From NCBI GenBank assembly GCA_031539165.1, contig JAVKLK010000031.1, positions 1-59,570 on the forward strand: a DNA stretch of 59,570 nt. The letters are read 5' to 3'. Under the pieces are notes generated by a model that saw only the letters and a program-made list of their open reading frames with translations, ran no database searches and was not told where the DNA came from. The DNA is from CAIVSN01 sp031539165 (GTDB taxonomy: Bacteria > Patescibacteriota > Gracilibacteria > BD1-5 > UBA2023). Made by a program: the position numbers and the translations under genes. Below, in pieces: positions 42,722 through 52,088 of the stretch (its first letter is position 1; each line of letters begins with the position of its first letter).

Positions 42722-44179
42722 ATGTTCGAACAATCACTCAAAAACATTGATGATATCCTCCATAAAGATGCAGGGTGTGGGAGCGAGCTTGATTATGTCG
42801 AGCAGACCTCTTGGATTCTCTTTCTTAAGTACCTCGATGATCTGGAGAAGGACCGTAAGACTGCGGCAATGCTCTCTGGAAAAGAATACAAGGCTATTAT
42901 CGATGAAAAGTATCGCTGGGAGAATTGGGCAGTGCCGAAAAACGAAGCTGGAAGAATCGATCATAATATTGCACTTTCAGGAGACGATCTTCGAGATTTC
43001 GTCGATCATGAACTTTTCCCATATTTGAAGAAATTCAAGCACTCTGCCGAGAGTCCTGATACTATCGAATACAAGATTGGGGAAATTTTCAGTGAACTCA
43101 AAAATCGGGTACAGAGCGGGTATAATCTCCGAGAGATTCTCAACATGGTCGATGAACTTCGTTTTCAGACCGCGACCGAAAAGCACGAACTTTCTCACCT
43201 CTACGAGGACAAGATTAAAAACATGGGGAATGCGGGGCGAAACGGAGGAGAGTATTATACCCCACGTCCGCTCATTCGCACGATTGTACAGGTGGTAAAT
43301 CCAAAAATCGGGGACAAAATTTATGATGGGGCGGTCGGTTCCGCAGGCTTTCTGGTTGAGGCCTTCGACTATCTTTCTCGGGATCGTGAGAAACTTTCGC
43401 CCGAAGAATGGGAGAAACTTCAGAAGAAGACTTTCTACGGAAAGGAAAAGAAGTCGCTTGCGTATATCATCGCCACGATGAACATGATTCTTCATGGGAT
43501 CGAGGCTCCAAATATCACCCATACGAATACGCTTGCCGAGAACCTTGCGGACATTCAAGAAAAAGACCGTTTTGATATCATTCTTGCTAATCCACCTTTT
43601 GGTGGAAAAGAACGGGCAGAGGTGCAACAAAACTTCCCGATTAAAACCGGAGAAACCGCATCCCTCTTCTTACAACACTTCATCAAGATTCTCCGAGCGG
43701 GTGGAAGTGCAGGAATCGTTATCAAGAATACTTTTCTTTCCAATACGGATAATGCTTCCGTCTCACTCCGAAAGCTCCTCCTTGAAAGTGCAAATCTCCA
43801 TACCGTCCTTGATTTGCCAGGTGGCACTTTTACAGGGGCGGGAGTAAAAACTGTGGTACTCTTCTTTACAAAAGGTGCTCCGACCCAGAAAGTCTGGTAC
43901 TACCAATTAAATTTGGATCGTAATCTCGGGAAGACGAACGCTCTTTCCGAAAAAGATCTTGCGGAGTTTGTCGAGCTTCAGAAAACGAAAGCGGATTCGC
44001 CGAATTCATGGTCGGTGGACATCTCTACTATCGATCAGGCGACTTTTGATTTGTCAGCGAAGAATCCGAATAAAGCCTGAGAAGTGGCTCTTCGAGATCC
44101 GAAGGAGATTTTGGAGGAGATGAGGAGATTGGATGAGGAGAGTGGGGAGGTTTTGAGGGGGATTTTAAAGTTTTTATAA
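42722..44179 (+). CDS. hsdM: Type I restriction-modification methyltransferase subunit HsdM
   Basis: The N6-adenine methyltransferase of a type I R-M system; it works with HsdS to mark host DNA. The protein has 485 aa. The N-terminal helical HsdM domain (FEQSLKNIDDILHKDAGC, LKYLDDLE) precedes the catalytic domain. The SAM motif is DGAVGSAGFL (residues 202-211), and the catalytic NPPF is at 290-293. The C-terminal ~30 residues follow a UGA glycine (44078) and are Glu/Arg-rich. ATG 42722 is preferred over 42692 because it begins with the conserved helix. It opens a six-gene operon: 12 nt to the Abi-like gene. Confidence 0.96.
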
Positions 44180-44191
44180 TTCAAAACTTTT

Positions 44192-44995
44192 ATGGATGAA
44201 ATATCACCAAAATACTTAATGACCTTGATTGATCAGGTTGAGAAAACCCTCTGGGATATGTTTAGTGCTTCTAAATACAAGAATGTAAAAAATTACATTA
44301 AGAAATGGCACAAAGAGGATCACGAAGATATTAATAGCTATTGGGAGAATTTTCAAATTTATGAGAATGCTGACAAAACTATAAATTTAAATGAAACTCT
44401 GCATAATATGAATCCTGAAATTCTTATTAAAGTTGCAGTTGATCTATGAATTGAAACCCCTGGTTTTATCCCCGCAATACCTGTTATTAAAAATGTTCTG
44501 AAAAATAACTACGGAAAAGCTTTTGATTCTTTTCAGCAAGCACTTAAGCAAATTGAGGAAAATCCAGATTTGTCTGTTGGATTGGCAAATTCTACCCTAG
44601 AAGGAATTATTAAGTACATATGAGAAAATGATAACATTTCCACTAAATTTAATAACAAAGATACTCTATACAAACTAACTGATAATATTTTAAAGGAATT
44701 TGAATTGTTTCCTGAAAAACAAATGCCTAAAGAAATAAGGGTTATCTGAAGTGGGTTAATGAGTCTTTCACAACATATAGAAGATTTACGAAGTTGAAAA
44801 ACACAGTTTCATTGAAGTCATAAAACAAAATATATAATCGATGATTCTTTGTATGCTTACTTTATTGTAAATAGCATTTCAACAATCGGCTTGTTTTTAA
44901 TCAGTTTTTATGAAAAGAAATATAATAGTAAAAATGTAGTGCCTTTAGAAGAAGAACCAGAAGAAGAAATTAATATCGAAGATATTCCTTTTTAA
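44192..44995 (+). CDS. Abi_C-like abortive-infection-type protein with an SSB-like C-terminal tail
   Basis: A 267-aa protein. The N-terminal two-thirds is helical and unassigned. Residues ~185-240 (SGLMSLSQHIEDLRSGKTQFHGSH, read in two parts, then YFIVNSISTIGLFLISFYE) match the pattern of the Abi C-terminal domain (RNKxGxxHG then an AxxAGTxALFL helix; PF14355), found in phage-exclusion genes. The last residues, EEEINIEDIPF, match the tip of this genome's SSB (EEEIHIEDIPF) at 10 of 11 positions, behind an acidic EEEPEEE linker. This suggests it docks to SSB-binding repair or replication proteins. It is AT-rich, with 5 UGA against about 6 GGN glycine codons. It sits inside the hsd operon between hsdM and a DUF3644-like gene. 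The family call is from pattern, not a search. Confidence 0.68.
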
Positions 44996-45006
44996 ATTGC
45001 AAAAAT

Positions 45007-46038
45007 ATGGCAACCGTGGAGCTTTCATGAAACATAAAACGTCCGAGATCTTCAAACGTTGCAATGTCACTTGTTAAAAACTCCAAAAGCGCGTTCATAT
45101 TAGCAATTGAAATTCACAATAAACCAGTATGCGAATACCGCCTACAATCTGTTGTGATTTTTATAATTCATGCATGGGAATTACTTCTTAAAGCTTACTG
45201 TTACAAACATCTGAAAGATAAAAAAATTCTTCAGAAAGATTGAGATAATAGGTATCCGCAATTATCACAGATAATCGAGCGAATTTATCACACAGATACA
45301 AGTAAATTCAGAATACTCCGCGAAAACGTCGAAACACTCAATGAGTATAGGAATCTTATCGTTCATGCATACGGTTTTGAGAATATGGACCAACTGATTT
45401 TTGAATTTATAGTAAAAAGTGTGTTGTTGTATCGAGATTTTATACGAGAATATTTCTCATCACATGATTTAGAATGAATAGCAGACACTCCGATTTTACC
45501 TATTGCATTCAAGTTGCCTTACACACCAATTGACATATTGACTCATAATTTTGCTTCCACTAATACTTCAAAAGAAGTTCTAAATTTTATCGATTCTATT
45601 AAAAATAGGATAAATGGAATGACCAGGGAATGAATAGAAGAAAGTATATTTATCAGTATTAGAACTGAGTTTGTAAATGAAAATAATATGAAAAACAGTT
45701 ATATCAGTGCCCTGATAAGCAAAGATGGTATCCAATTTCAAAAAGAGACAAAAGCTAGACTAGTGAGTGATAAATGAGCCCAACCCATGAGAGGACTCTT
45801 TAATAAAGAAGAAACGGAGGAAAAATTTCCTATTCCAACAAAGAAATCTCTTACAGAAAAAGTTAAAGAGTCAGTTTGAGGAAAATGGACAACAAAATGA
45901 TGAATTACTTACTTTAATAAAATAACAAAAGATCTGGAGGCTCAATACGAATGATCTGAATGGTATCCAAACATAAGAAATTGATGAAAAAGATATACAG
46001 AGAATTTTTATGATTTAGTTATTGAAAAATATGAATAA
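45007..46038 (+). CDS. DUF3644-domain protein inside the hsd operon
   Basis: A 343-aa protein. The N-terminal half fits DUF3644: NSKSAFILAIEIHNKPVCEYRLQ, VIFIIHAWELLLKAYCYKHL and NEYRNLIVHAYG, a HEPN-like helical arrangement with a conserved Arg-x4-His (RNLIVHA). HEPN-type proteins are often RNases in defence systems. The C-terminal third is basic and aromatic (GITYFNKITKDLEAQYEGSEWYP) and could bind nucleic acid. UGA codes 11 of about 16 glycines, including two UGA-UGA pairs, so standard code would shred this gene and it is easily missed in annotation. It starts 11 nt after the Abi-like gene and overlaps hsdS by 8 nt. Its nuclease activity is inference. Confidence 0.75.
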
Positions 46039-47170
46039 ATACCACTTAAAAAAACTTGGCGAAATTTGTTATATATTGGACAACAAACGAAAACCAATCA
46101 CAAAGAGACACCGTAGTTCAGGCGAATATCCCTATTATGGAGCGACTGGGATTTTGGATTATATTGGCGATTATATTTTTGATGAAAAGCTTGTTTTAAT
46201 TGGCGAAGATGGTGCAAAATGGGGATCAGGAGATTATACTGCATTTATTGCTGAGGGAAAATATTGGGTAAATAATCATGCTCATGTAATACGACCACAC
46301 AGAGATATTATTTTGGATAATTGGATAGTATACTTTTTTTACTTAACTGATATCACAAAGTATACAACCGGATTGACCATTCCTAAGTTAAACCAAAAAA
46401 ATCTCAGAGATATTCAAATCCCCCTCCCACCCCTCCCCGAACAACTCCGAATCGTCTCCATCCTCGATGAAGCACTGGGAAAACTGGGTCAAGCAAAAGA
46501 GAATATCGAAAAGAATCTCCAAAATGCCAAAGAGGTTTTTGAGTCGTATTTGCAGAGTGTTTTTGCGAATCCTTGAGATGACTGGGAAGAAAAAACTCTC
46601 AAAGGAATATCACTTGAATTTGGTCGAGGAAAATCAAAACATCGCCCGAGAAATGATAAGAAGCTATACGGAGGTAATTATCCATTCATTCAAACTGGAG
46701 ATATACGAAATTCTGATCACTTTATTGAGAAATATTCTCAGACCTATAATGAAATATGACTTCTGCAAAGTAAGTTGTGGCCAAAAGGAACTATTTGTAT
46801 CACAATTGCGGCGAATATCGCCGAAACGGGAATTTTGAATTTTGATGCCTGCTTTCCTGATAGTGTAATCGGTTTGGTGACTGATCCTAAAAAGGCAAGC
46901 GAAGACTTTGTGGAATATTTGCTATATTTCTTCAAGACAAAAATTCAATCAAAGAGTAAATGAAGTGCGCAGGCAAATATAAATCTTGGCACATTTGAAC
47001 ACGAGAAATTTCCAATACCACCAGTTTTTGAACAACATTCGATTGTTTCTAAGCTCAACACTCTCTCCACCGAAACCAAACGCCTCGAATCCATCTATGA
47101 GCAAAAACTCGCCCACTTGGACGAACTTCGGAAATCACTTCTGAAAAAAGCCTTCAGCGGCGAGTTGTAA
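46031..47170 (+). CDS. hsdS: Type I restriction-modification specificity subunit HsdS
   Basis: Provides DNA sequence recognition for HsdM and HsdR. The protein has 379 aa, with two target-recognition domains (about 5-145 and 185-330), each followed by a coiled-coil spacer. The first spacer is preceded by IPLPPLPEQLRIVSILDEAL and the second by FPIPPVFEQHSIVSKLNTL, the usual conserved repeats. Each TRD begins in the standard way (KKLGEICYI; EKTLKGISLEFG). UGA glycines occur at 46574 and in later segments. ATG 46031 overlaps the stop of the DUF3644-like gene (ATGAATAA), indicating coupling. The target sequence cannot be predicted from sequence. Confidence 0.93.
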
Positions 47171-47192
47171 TATTTCCTAATCATTCATTTGT

Positions 47193-48014
47193 ATGCCAAA
47201 CAGCCCTTTTGAATCCATCAAGCATATCGTCGATGAGATGGAAGTATGGTATGCACGAGAGCTCTATCCACTCCTCGGATATACGAACTGGAACAAATTC
47301 CAGGATGTTATAGAAAAAGCAAAACAAGCAATCGTCACAAGTGGATCTTGAGAGCGTGACCATTTTTACCCTGAGGTAAAAATGGTTTCTACTGGTAGTT
47401 GAGCCAAAAGGTTCATAGAGGACATCCGATTGACTCGTCGAGCATGCTACCAAATTGCCATGAATGGTAATCCAAAAAAGGAGCCAGTGGCTCTCGCTCA
47501 AATGTATTTTGCCGACCAAACACGAAAACAAGAATTATTTCAACTCTATCAAGCTGATAAACACCGTCTCGAAGAACGCTTGAAATACTCAGAAACCGAC
47601 AAAGACCTCTCCAGCGCATTGTTCAATAAATGACTCAATTCCCCACAGATTGCCTCGGTAAAAGCAAAGGGGCAAAAAGCATTCTATCATACCGAGACTG
47701 ATACGATGAGAAAAAAGTATGGTATAGTAGGTAAGAAGTCAATTGTAGATAGAGCTCCAGACATTCTTATTACTGCACAATCTCTTGCCAACCAAATGAC
47801 CGCAATGAATGTGGAAAAAAACAACAATCTGAATTCAGAAAACAAAATCTCGAAAGAACATATCATCAATAATCAATCGGTTCGAAAATCTCTCGTAGAG
47901 CGGGGAATTGTGCCAGAATCTCTTCCTCCTGCAGAAGATACGAAAAAACTCCCAAAGAAAATCCAGCAATTCGAAGAATGACTCGGAAACGAAACAGGAT
48001 TTCTCGAACAATAA
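47193..48014 (+). CDS. dinD: DinD-family (BRO-N-like) DNA-damage-inducible protein
   Basis: A 273-aa protein. The N-terminus matches DinD: FESIKHIVDEMEVWYARELYPLLGY, WNKFQDVIEKAKQA, then RFIEDIRLTRRACYQIAMNG and EPVALAQMYFADQTRKQEL. DinD is LexA-controlled in E. coli and inhibits RecA filament activities; here control is unknown. The central part (EERLKYSETDKDLSSALFNKG) and the C-terminus (about 190-273) are charged and less conserved. dinD-like genes are often found between hsd genes. UGA glycines occur in the TSGSGERDHF region, GSGAKRF, NKGLNS and EEGLGN. It lies 22 nt after hsdS and 21 nt before hsdR. Confidence 0.88.
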
Positions 48015-48035
48015 TTATACGCTAACAAAACACCT

Positions 48036-50441
48036 ATGAACGAATCAGAAACCCGCGCAGAGTACATAGATCCGAAACTCAAGGCTTCTGGATGGGGTGA
48101 AACCGATGGATCGAAAATCCTTCGAGAATTTCATATCACTCCCGGGAAGATTCAAACTGGGGGTACTCGCGGAAATCCGGAGATTGCTGATTATGTTCTG
48201 GTGTATCATGGGCAAAAAGTTGCCATCGTAGAGGCGAAGCAAGCCTGACTTGCTGTGACCGAGTGAGTCGCACAAGCGAAATCTTATGCGGAGAAGCTCC
48301 AAACCGAGTACACCTACTCAACCAATGGTCGAGAGATTTACGAGATCAACATGAAGACCGGGTACGAATGTCTGATTGATGCCTTTCCAACACCCGAAGA
48401 ACTCTGGACAAGAATACACCTCGAATCGAGCGAATGGCGTGAGAAATTCGTGGCGGTTCCATTCGAGGATGTCGGAGGTTCGAGATTCGCCCGGTACTAT
48501 CAGGAAAACGCGGTGAATAATGCGGTAAATGCTCTTGCAGATGGAAAAAATAGAATTCTTCTCACGCTTGCTACAGGAACTGGAAAAACTTTTATTTCCT
48601 TTCAGATTGCTTGGAAACTTTTTCAATCGAGATGGAATCTCGCTCGTGATGGAAAACGTCGTCCAAGAATCTTGTTTCTTGCCGATAGAAATATCCTCGC
48701 GGATCAAGCATTCAACTCTTTCGGGGCTTTTCCAGAAGATGCACTCATTCGTATCAATCCAGCAGATATTCGCAAAAAGTGAGCAGTTCCAACCAATGGA
48801 AGTATTTTTTTCACAATCTTCCAGTCGTTCATGAGTGGAAAGGATAATGCGCCCTACTTTGGGGAGTATCCTGCCGATTTCTTCGATTTCATCATTATAG
48901 ACGAATGTCATCGCGGAGGAGCGAACGATGAGGGGAATTGGAGAGGGATTCTCGAATATTTTTGACCCGCCGTACAGCTCGGACTCACAGCGACTCCAAG
49001 ACGAAAAGATAATGTGGATACCTATAAATATTTCGGAGAGCCTGTGTATATCTACTCGCTCAAGGAGGGTATTAATGACGGATTTCTTACACCATTCAAG
49101 ATTCGCCGAGTCAAAACGACGATGGATGATTACATCTATACTTCGGACGATGAAATTATTGAGTGAGAAATTGAAGAGGGGCGAATCTATACAGAATCGG
49201 ATTTCAACCGAATCATCGAGATTAAAGCCCGAGAAGAACACCGAGTAAAGGTGATGATGGATGAGATCAACCAAGATGAGAAGACGATTATATTTTGTGC
49301 CACCCAAGACCATGCGCTTGCGGTCCGTGACCTCGTAAACCAGTACAAGAAAAGCCGCGAGCCGAATTATTGTGCTCGTGTTACTGCTTCGGATGGTGCA
49401 AAAGGAGAGGAATACCTCCGAGCCTTCCAGGACAACGAAAAAACGATTCCAACTATCCTTACAACTTCTCAGAAGCTCTCAACGGGAGTAGATGCTCGAA
49501 ATGTTCGAAATATTGTACTTTTACGTCCAGTAAATTCGATGATTGAATTCAAACAAATCGTTGGTCGTGGAACTCGTACATTTGATGGAAAGGATTATTT
49601 TACGATATATGATTTTGTTGATGCATACCATCATTTCGCCGATCCAGAATGGGATGGTGAGCCAATAGAACCAGAAGTATGCAAGAAATGTAAACAAGAC
49701 CCTTGCATTTGCGTAAAAGAACCCCCAAAGCCATGTTCCATATGTGGAAAATCTCCTTGTATCTGTGAAAAAGAACCTCCGGGAGTGTGTCCGAAGTGCG
49801 GGGAAACCCCTTGTGTTTGTCGAAAAAAGGTAAAAATTAAACTCAAGGACGGAAAAGAACGAGAAATTCAGCATATGATTTCGACGTCTTTTTGGTGAGC
49901 TGGAGGAAAGCCGATTTCTTCGGAAGAATTTATTCGAAATATGTTTGATGCCGTGCTTCCTGAATTTTTCAAAAGCGAGGAAGAGCTTCGTGCGATTTGG
50001 TCTGATCCACTTACAAGAAAGGCTTTTCTTGAGAAGATAGCGGATGTTGGTTGTGATAGTGAAAAACTTGCCACGCTTCAAAAGATGATAAACGCAGAAA
50101 AGAGCGATTTATTCGACGTGCTCGCGTACTTTTCTTTTTCTGTTACACCAATTACGCGAGCAGAACGAGTAGAAGAAGCGAAAGCGGCTATTTTTTCCGA
50201 ACTCTCGGACAAGCAAAAGGAGTTCTTGGATTTCGTACTCTTCAAATACATTGAAAATGGCGTAGAAACTCTTGATGAATCGAAGCTCGCCAATCTCATT
50301 CTTTTGAAATACTCAGCTTTTGCCGATGCAGAACGGGTATTTGGAGGAGTAGAAAGAATCCGAGGTACATTCTTTCAGTTCCAAAAGCATTTGTATCAGA
50401 CACATGAGCATAAGGAAGCCAGAGAACTTATTAGCACCTAA
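48036..50441 (+). CDS. hsdR: Type I restriction enzyme endonuclease/translocase subunit HsdR
   Basis: Cleaves unmodified DNA after ATP-driven translocation. The protein has 801 aa. The N-terminal nuclease region carries the PD-ExK-like elements NPEIADYVLVYHGQKVAIVEAKQ (D..ExK), the motor has Walker A ATGTGKT (179-185), DECH (~289-292) and TATPRR, and motif VI is QIVGRGTRTF. An insertion at ~549-597 has three CxxC-x4-CxC units (CKKCKQDPCIC, CSICGKSPCIC, CPKCGETPCVC) separated by K/E-PP linkers, probably zinc-binding. At least six UGA glycines occur. It closes the operon and is convergent with a Na+/Ca2+ exchanger gene 35 nt away, without a visible terminator. Confidence 0.95.
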
Positions 50442-50476
50442 GGAATATGGACCAAACCAACTCCATGACCTTCTTC

Positions 50477-51439
50477 CTACCCCCGAAATAGGAGAAAGGC
50501 TGTATAAAGCAAGTAGGCGCAAAGGAATCCCACACCATGCCATCGGCGCAGCGAATGAGAAGTGCGTCAGAAAAGAAACACAAAAAGCAGGAGGCTACTT
50601 CCGAGACAGACAAGCAGATCGACATTCATGGCGGCTTCAAAAGGAAGAGGGCGCAAGAGTGCAGTAAATCCCAAAATCCAGAAAATATTAAAGATGTTCG
50701 ACCCAACGATATTTCATACTGCCAAATCAGTTTGCCCTCGTTTTGCAGCGATAATTGAGGTGGCAAGTTCTGGAAGGGAGGTTCAAATGGCTACAATAGT
50801 GAGACCAATGAGTGTCTCCGAGAGTTTAGCGATCCGAGCTATTTCTATGGCTCATTCAACAAAGATTTTTCCTCCAAGAAATAAACCAATCAATCCTCCT
50901 ACAATATAGACGAATGACTTTCCTCGCCCATAGATTTCTATGGATTCGGTTTCTTCTGGGAAGGGGCTTGTCTTTGCGAGTCCGAAAATATAGTACAAAA
51001 AAATCAGAAAGAATCCTATCAAAACCAGTCAATCTCCGATAGAAAGTACATTCGCTCATCCGTTTCCAAGCCAGGTATCATTCGCGAGGAATACTACTAC
51101 CAGTACTGCAAGAACCGCAAAAGGAATTTCCTTCCACACGGTTGATTTCTGCACTCGGAGTGTCTTGATCATTGCCGATATTCCCAGAATAAAAAGAATA
51201 TTTACAATATTCGACCCAACGATATTTCCAATGGCTATCTCAGTACTTCCTTTAAGGGCGGCATTGATATTTACAATCAGTTCTGGTGCGGATGTACCGA
51301 ATGCAACGATTGTCAGACCGATAACTATCGGTGGAATTCAGGCCTTCTTGGAGAGGGAACCTGCCCCTTTGATGAGAATATCTCATCCATAGATGAGGAT
51401 GGCAAGTCCGAGAATGATAGAAACGAGAGCGATGAACAT
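50477..51439 (-). CDS. Na+/Ca2+ exchanger (CaCA family, YrbG-like)
   Basis: A membrane antiporter of about 10 TM helices, 320 aa. The two inverted alpha-repeats are plain: GLTIVAFGTSAPELIVNI...AIGNIVGSNIVNI (about residues 41-82) and GLTIVAIGTSLPELATSI...AVGNIVGSNIFNI (about 205-246), each with the acidic residue of the ion site. UGA supplies the invariant glycines of VAIGTSLPE and AVGNIVGSN in the second repeat. Under standard code only fragments appear, and plus-strand shadow frames look coding. Nothing nearby shows its regulation. It ends 35 nt from the convergent hsdR stop; a terminator from the upstream gene lies just before its start. Confidence 0.92.
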
Positions 51440-51470
51440 AGAAAAAATATCAAAAAAAGAGTTTCCTAAA

Positions 51471-51516
51471 AAAAACAAAAACCGCAATTTCTTTTACAAA
51501 ATTACGGTTTCTCTCT
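51471..51516 (-). terminator. Terminator of the small membrane protein gene at 51.5-51.9 kb
   Basis: Minus strand: AAACCGTAATTT / AAATTGCGGTTT (one mismatch) followed by TTTTGTTTTT, 16 nt after the stop codon at 51532. Confidence 0.78.
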
Positions 51517-51531
51517 TGGGAAGCGGAAGAA

Positions 51532-51939
51532 CTATTTCTTCAGAGAGTCTTGCGCTGCCCCAGATCCTACAGTTTGTCCTGATGCTGTTGAAGGCGCGAC
51601 TACCGGAGTGTTGGAATACTCTCCTCGTCCTCCTTCTCGCATCATCCTCTCACCCTTCCCGCGACCTCCGTCTTGCATCATAGAGTGGTCACTCATTCGT
51701 CCGTATCCACACTTTGAGCCGTACCCCATATCGTTTTTTACATACATTCCAAGGAAAAATGCTCCGACAATACACGCCACGACAAAAGCAATTCGAAACG
51801 CTGCTCCAATCCAAAATCTTCGATTGCATCCTCCTGGTGCACCGCAGCAATTTTTTGCTGAAGAACATTCTGAAGAGGATGGAGCTGATTCAGGATTGAG
51901 GGTTTCTGCCTCGGCTTCGTTGAGAGTTTTTTTAGCCAT
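51532..51939 (-). CDS. Small cysteine-rich single-pass membrane protein
   Basis: A 135-aa protein not assigned to a family. Residues 1-40 are charged and Ser-rich with a Cys cluster (SSAKNCCGAPGGCNRR) just before one TM helix (~43-65; AAFRIAFVVACIVGAFFLGMYV). The exported or cytoplasmic tail is Gly/Met/Arg-rich (GYGSKCGYGRMSDHSMMQDGGRGKGERMM in parts) and ends in a Ser/Ala/Gly-rich segment. ATG 51939 is preferred because an upstream in-frame ATG (51975) would add a second hydrophobic stretch. The CC..C cluster could bind metal or a lipid; this is a guess. Its own terminator follows. Confidence 0.6.
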   Translation of the reverse strand: MAKKTLNEAEAETLNPESAPSSSECSSAKNCCGAPGGCNRRFWIGAAFRIAFVVACIVGAFFLGMYVKNDMGYGSKCGYGRMSDHSMMQDGGRGKGERMMREGGRGEYSNTPVVAPSTASGQTVGSGAAQDSLKK

Positions 51940-52088
51940 AAAAGAGAAGAGAAAATAGAAGCTGATATACAGCACTTCAGAGTATAGGGAGTGTATATTA
52001 AGAAAAAAGGAAAGAAATAGTTTGAATTTTCTATATTCTTTTCATTCGGACCACTCCCGATATACTACGTCCTGTTTTTCCAATTTTC

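Noticed and set aside
50404..50667. An 87-codon plus-strand frame after hsdR.
   Set aside because: It overlaps the hsdR end and runs antisense to the well-supported Na+/Ca2+ exchanger gene, whose conserved repeats explain the region.
50562..51392. Two plus-strand frames with similar FDPTIF-containing peptides, suggesting a repeated domain.
   Set aside because: They are antisense shadows of the two inverted alpha-repeats of the exchanger (GNIVGSN on the minus strand).
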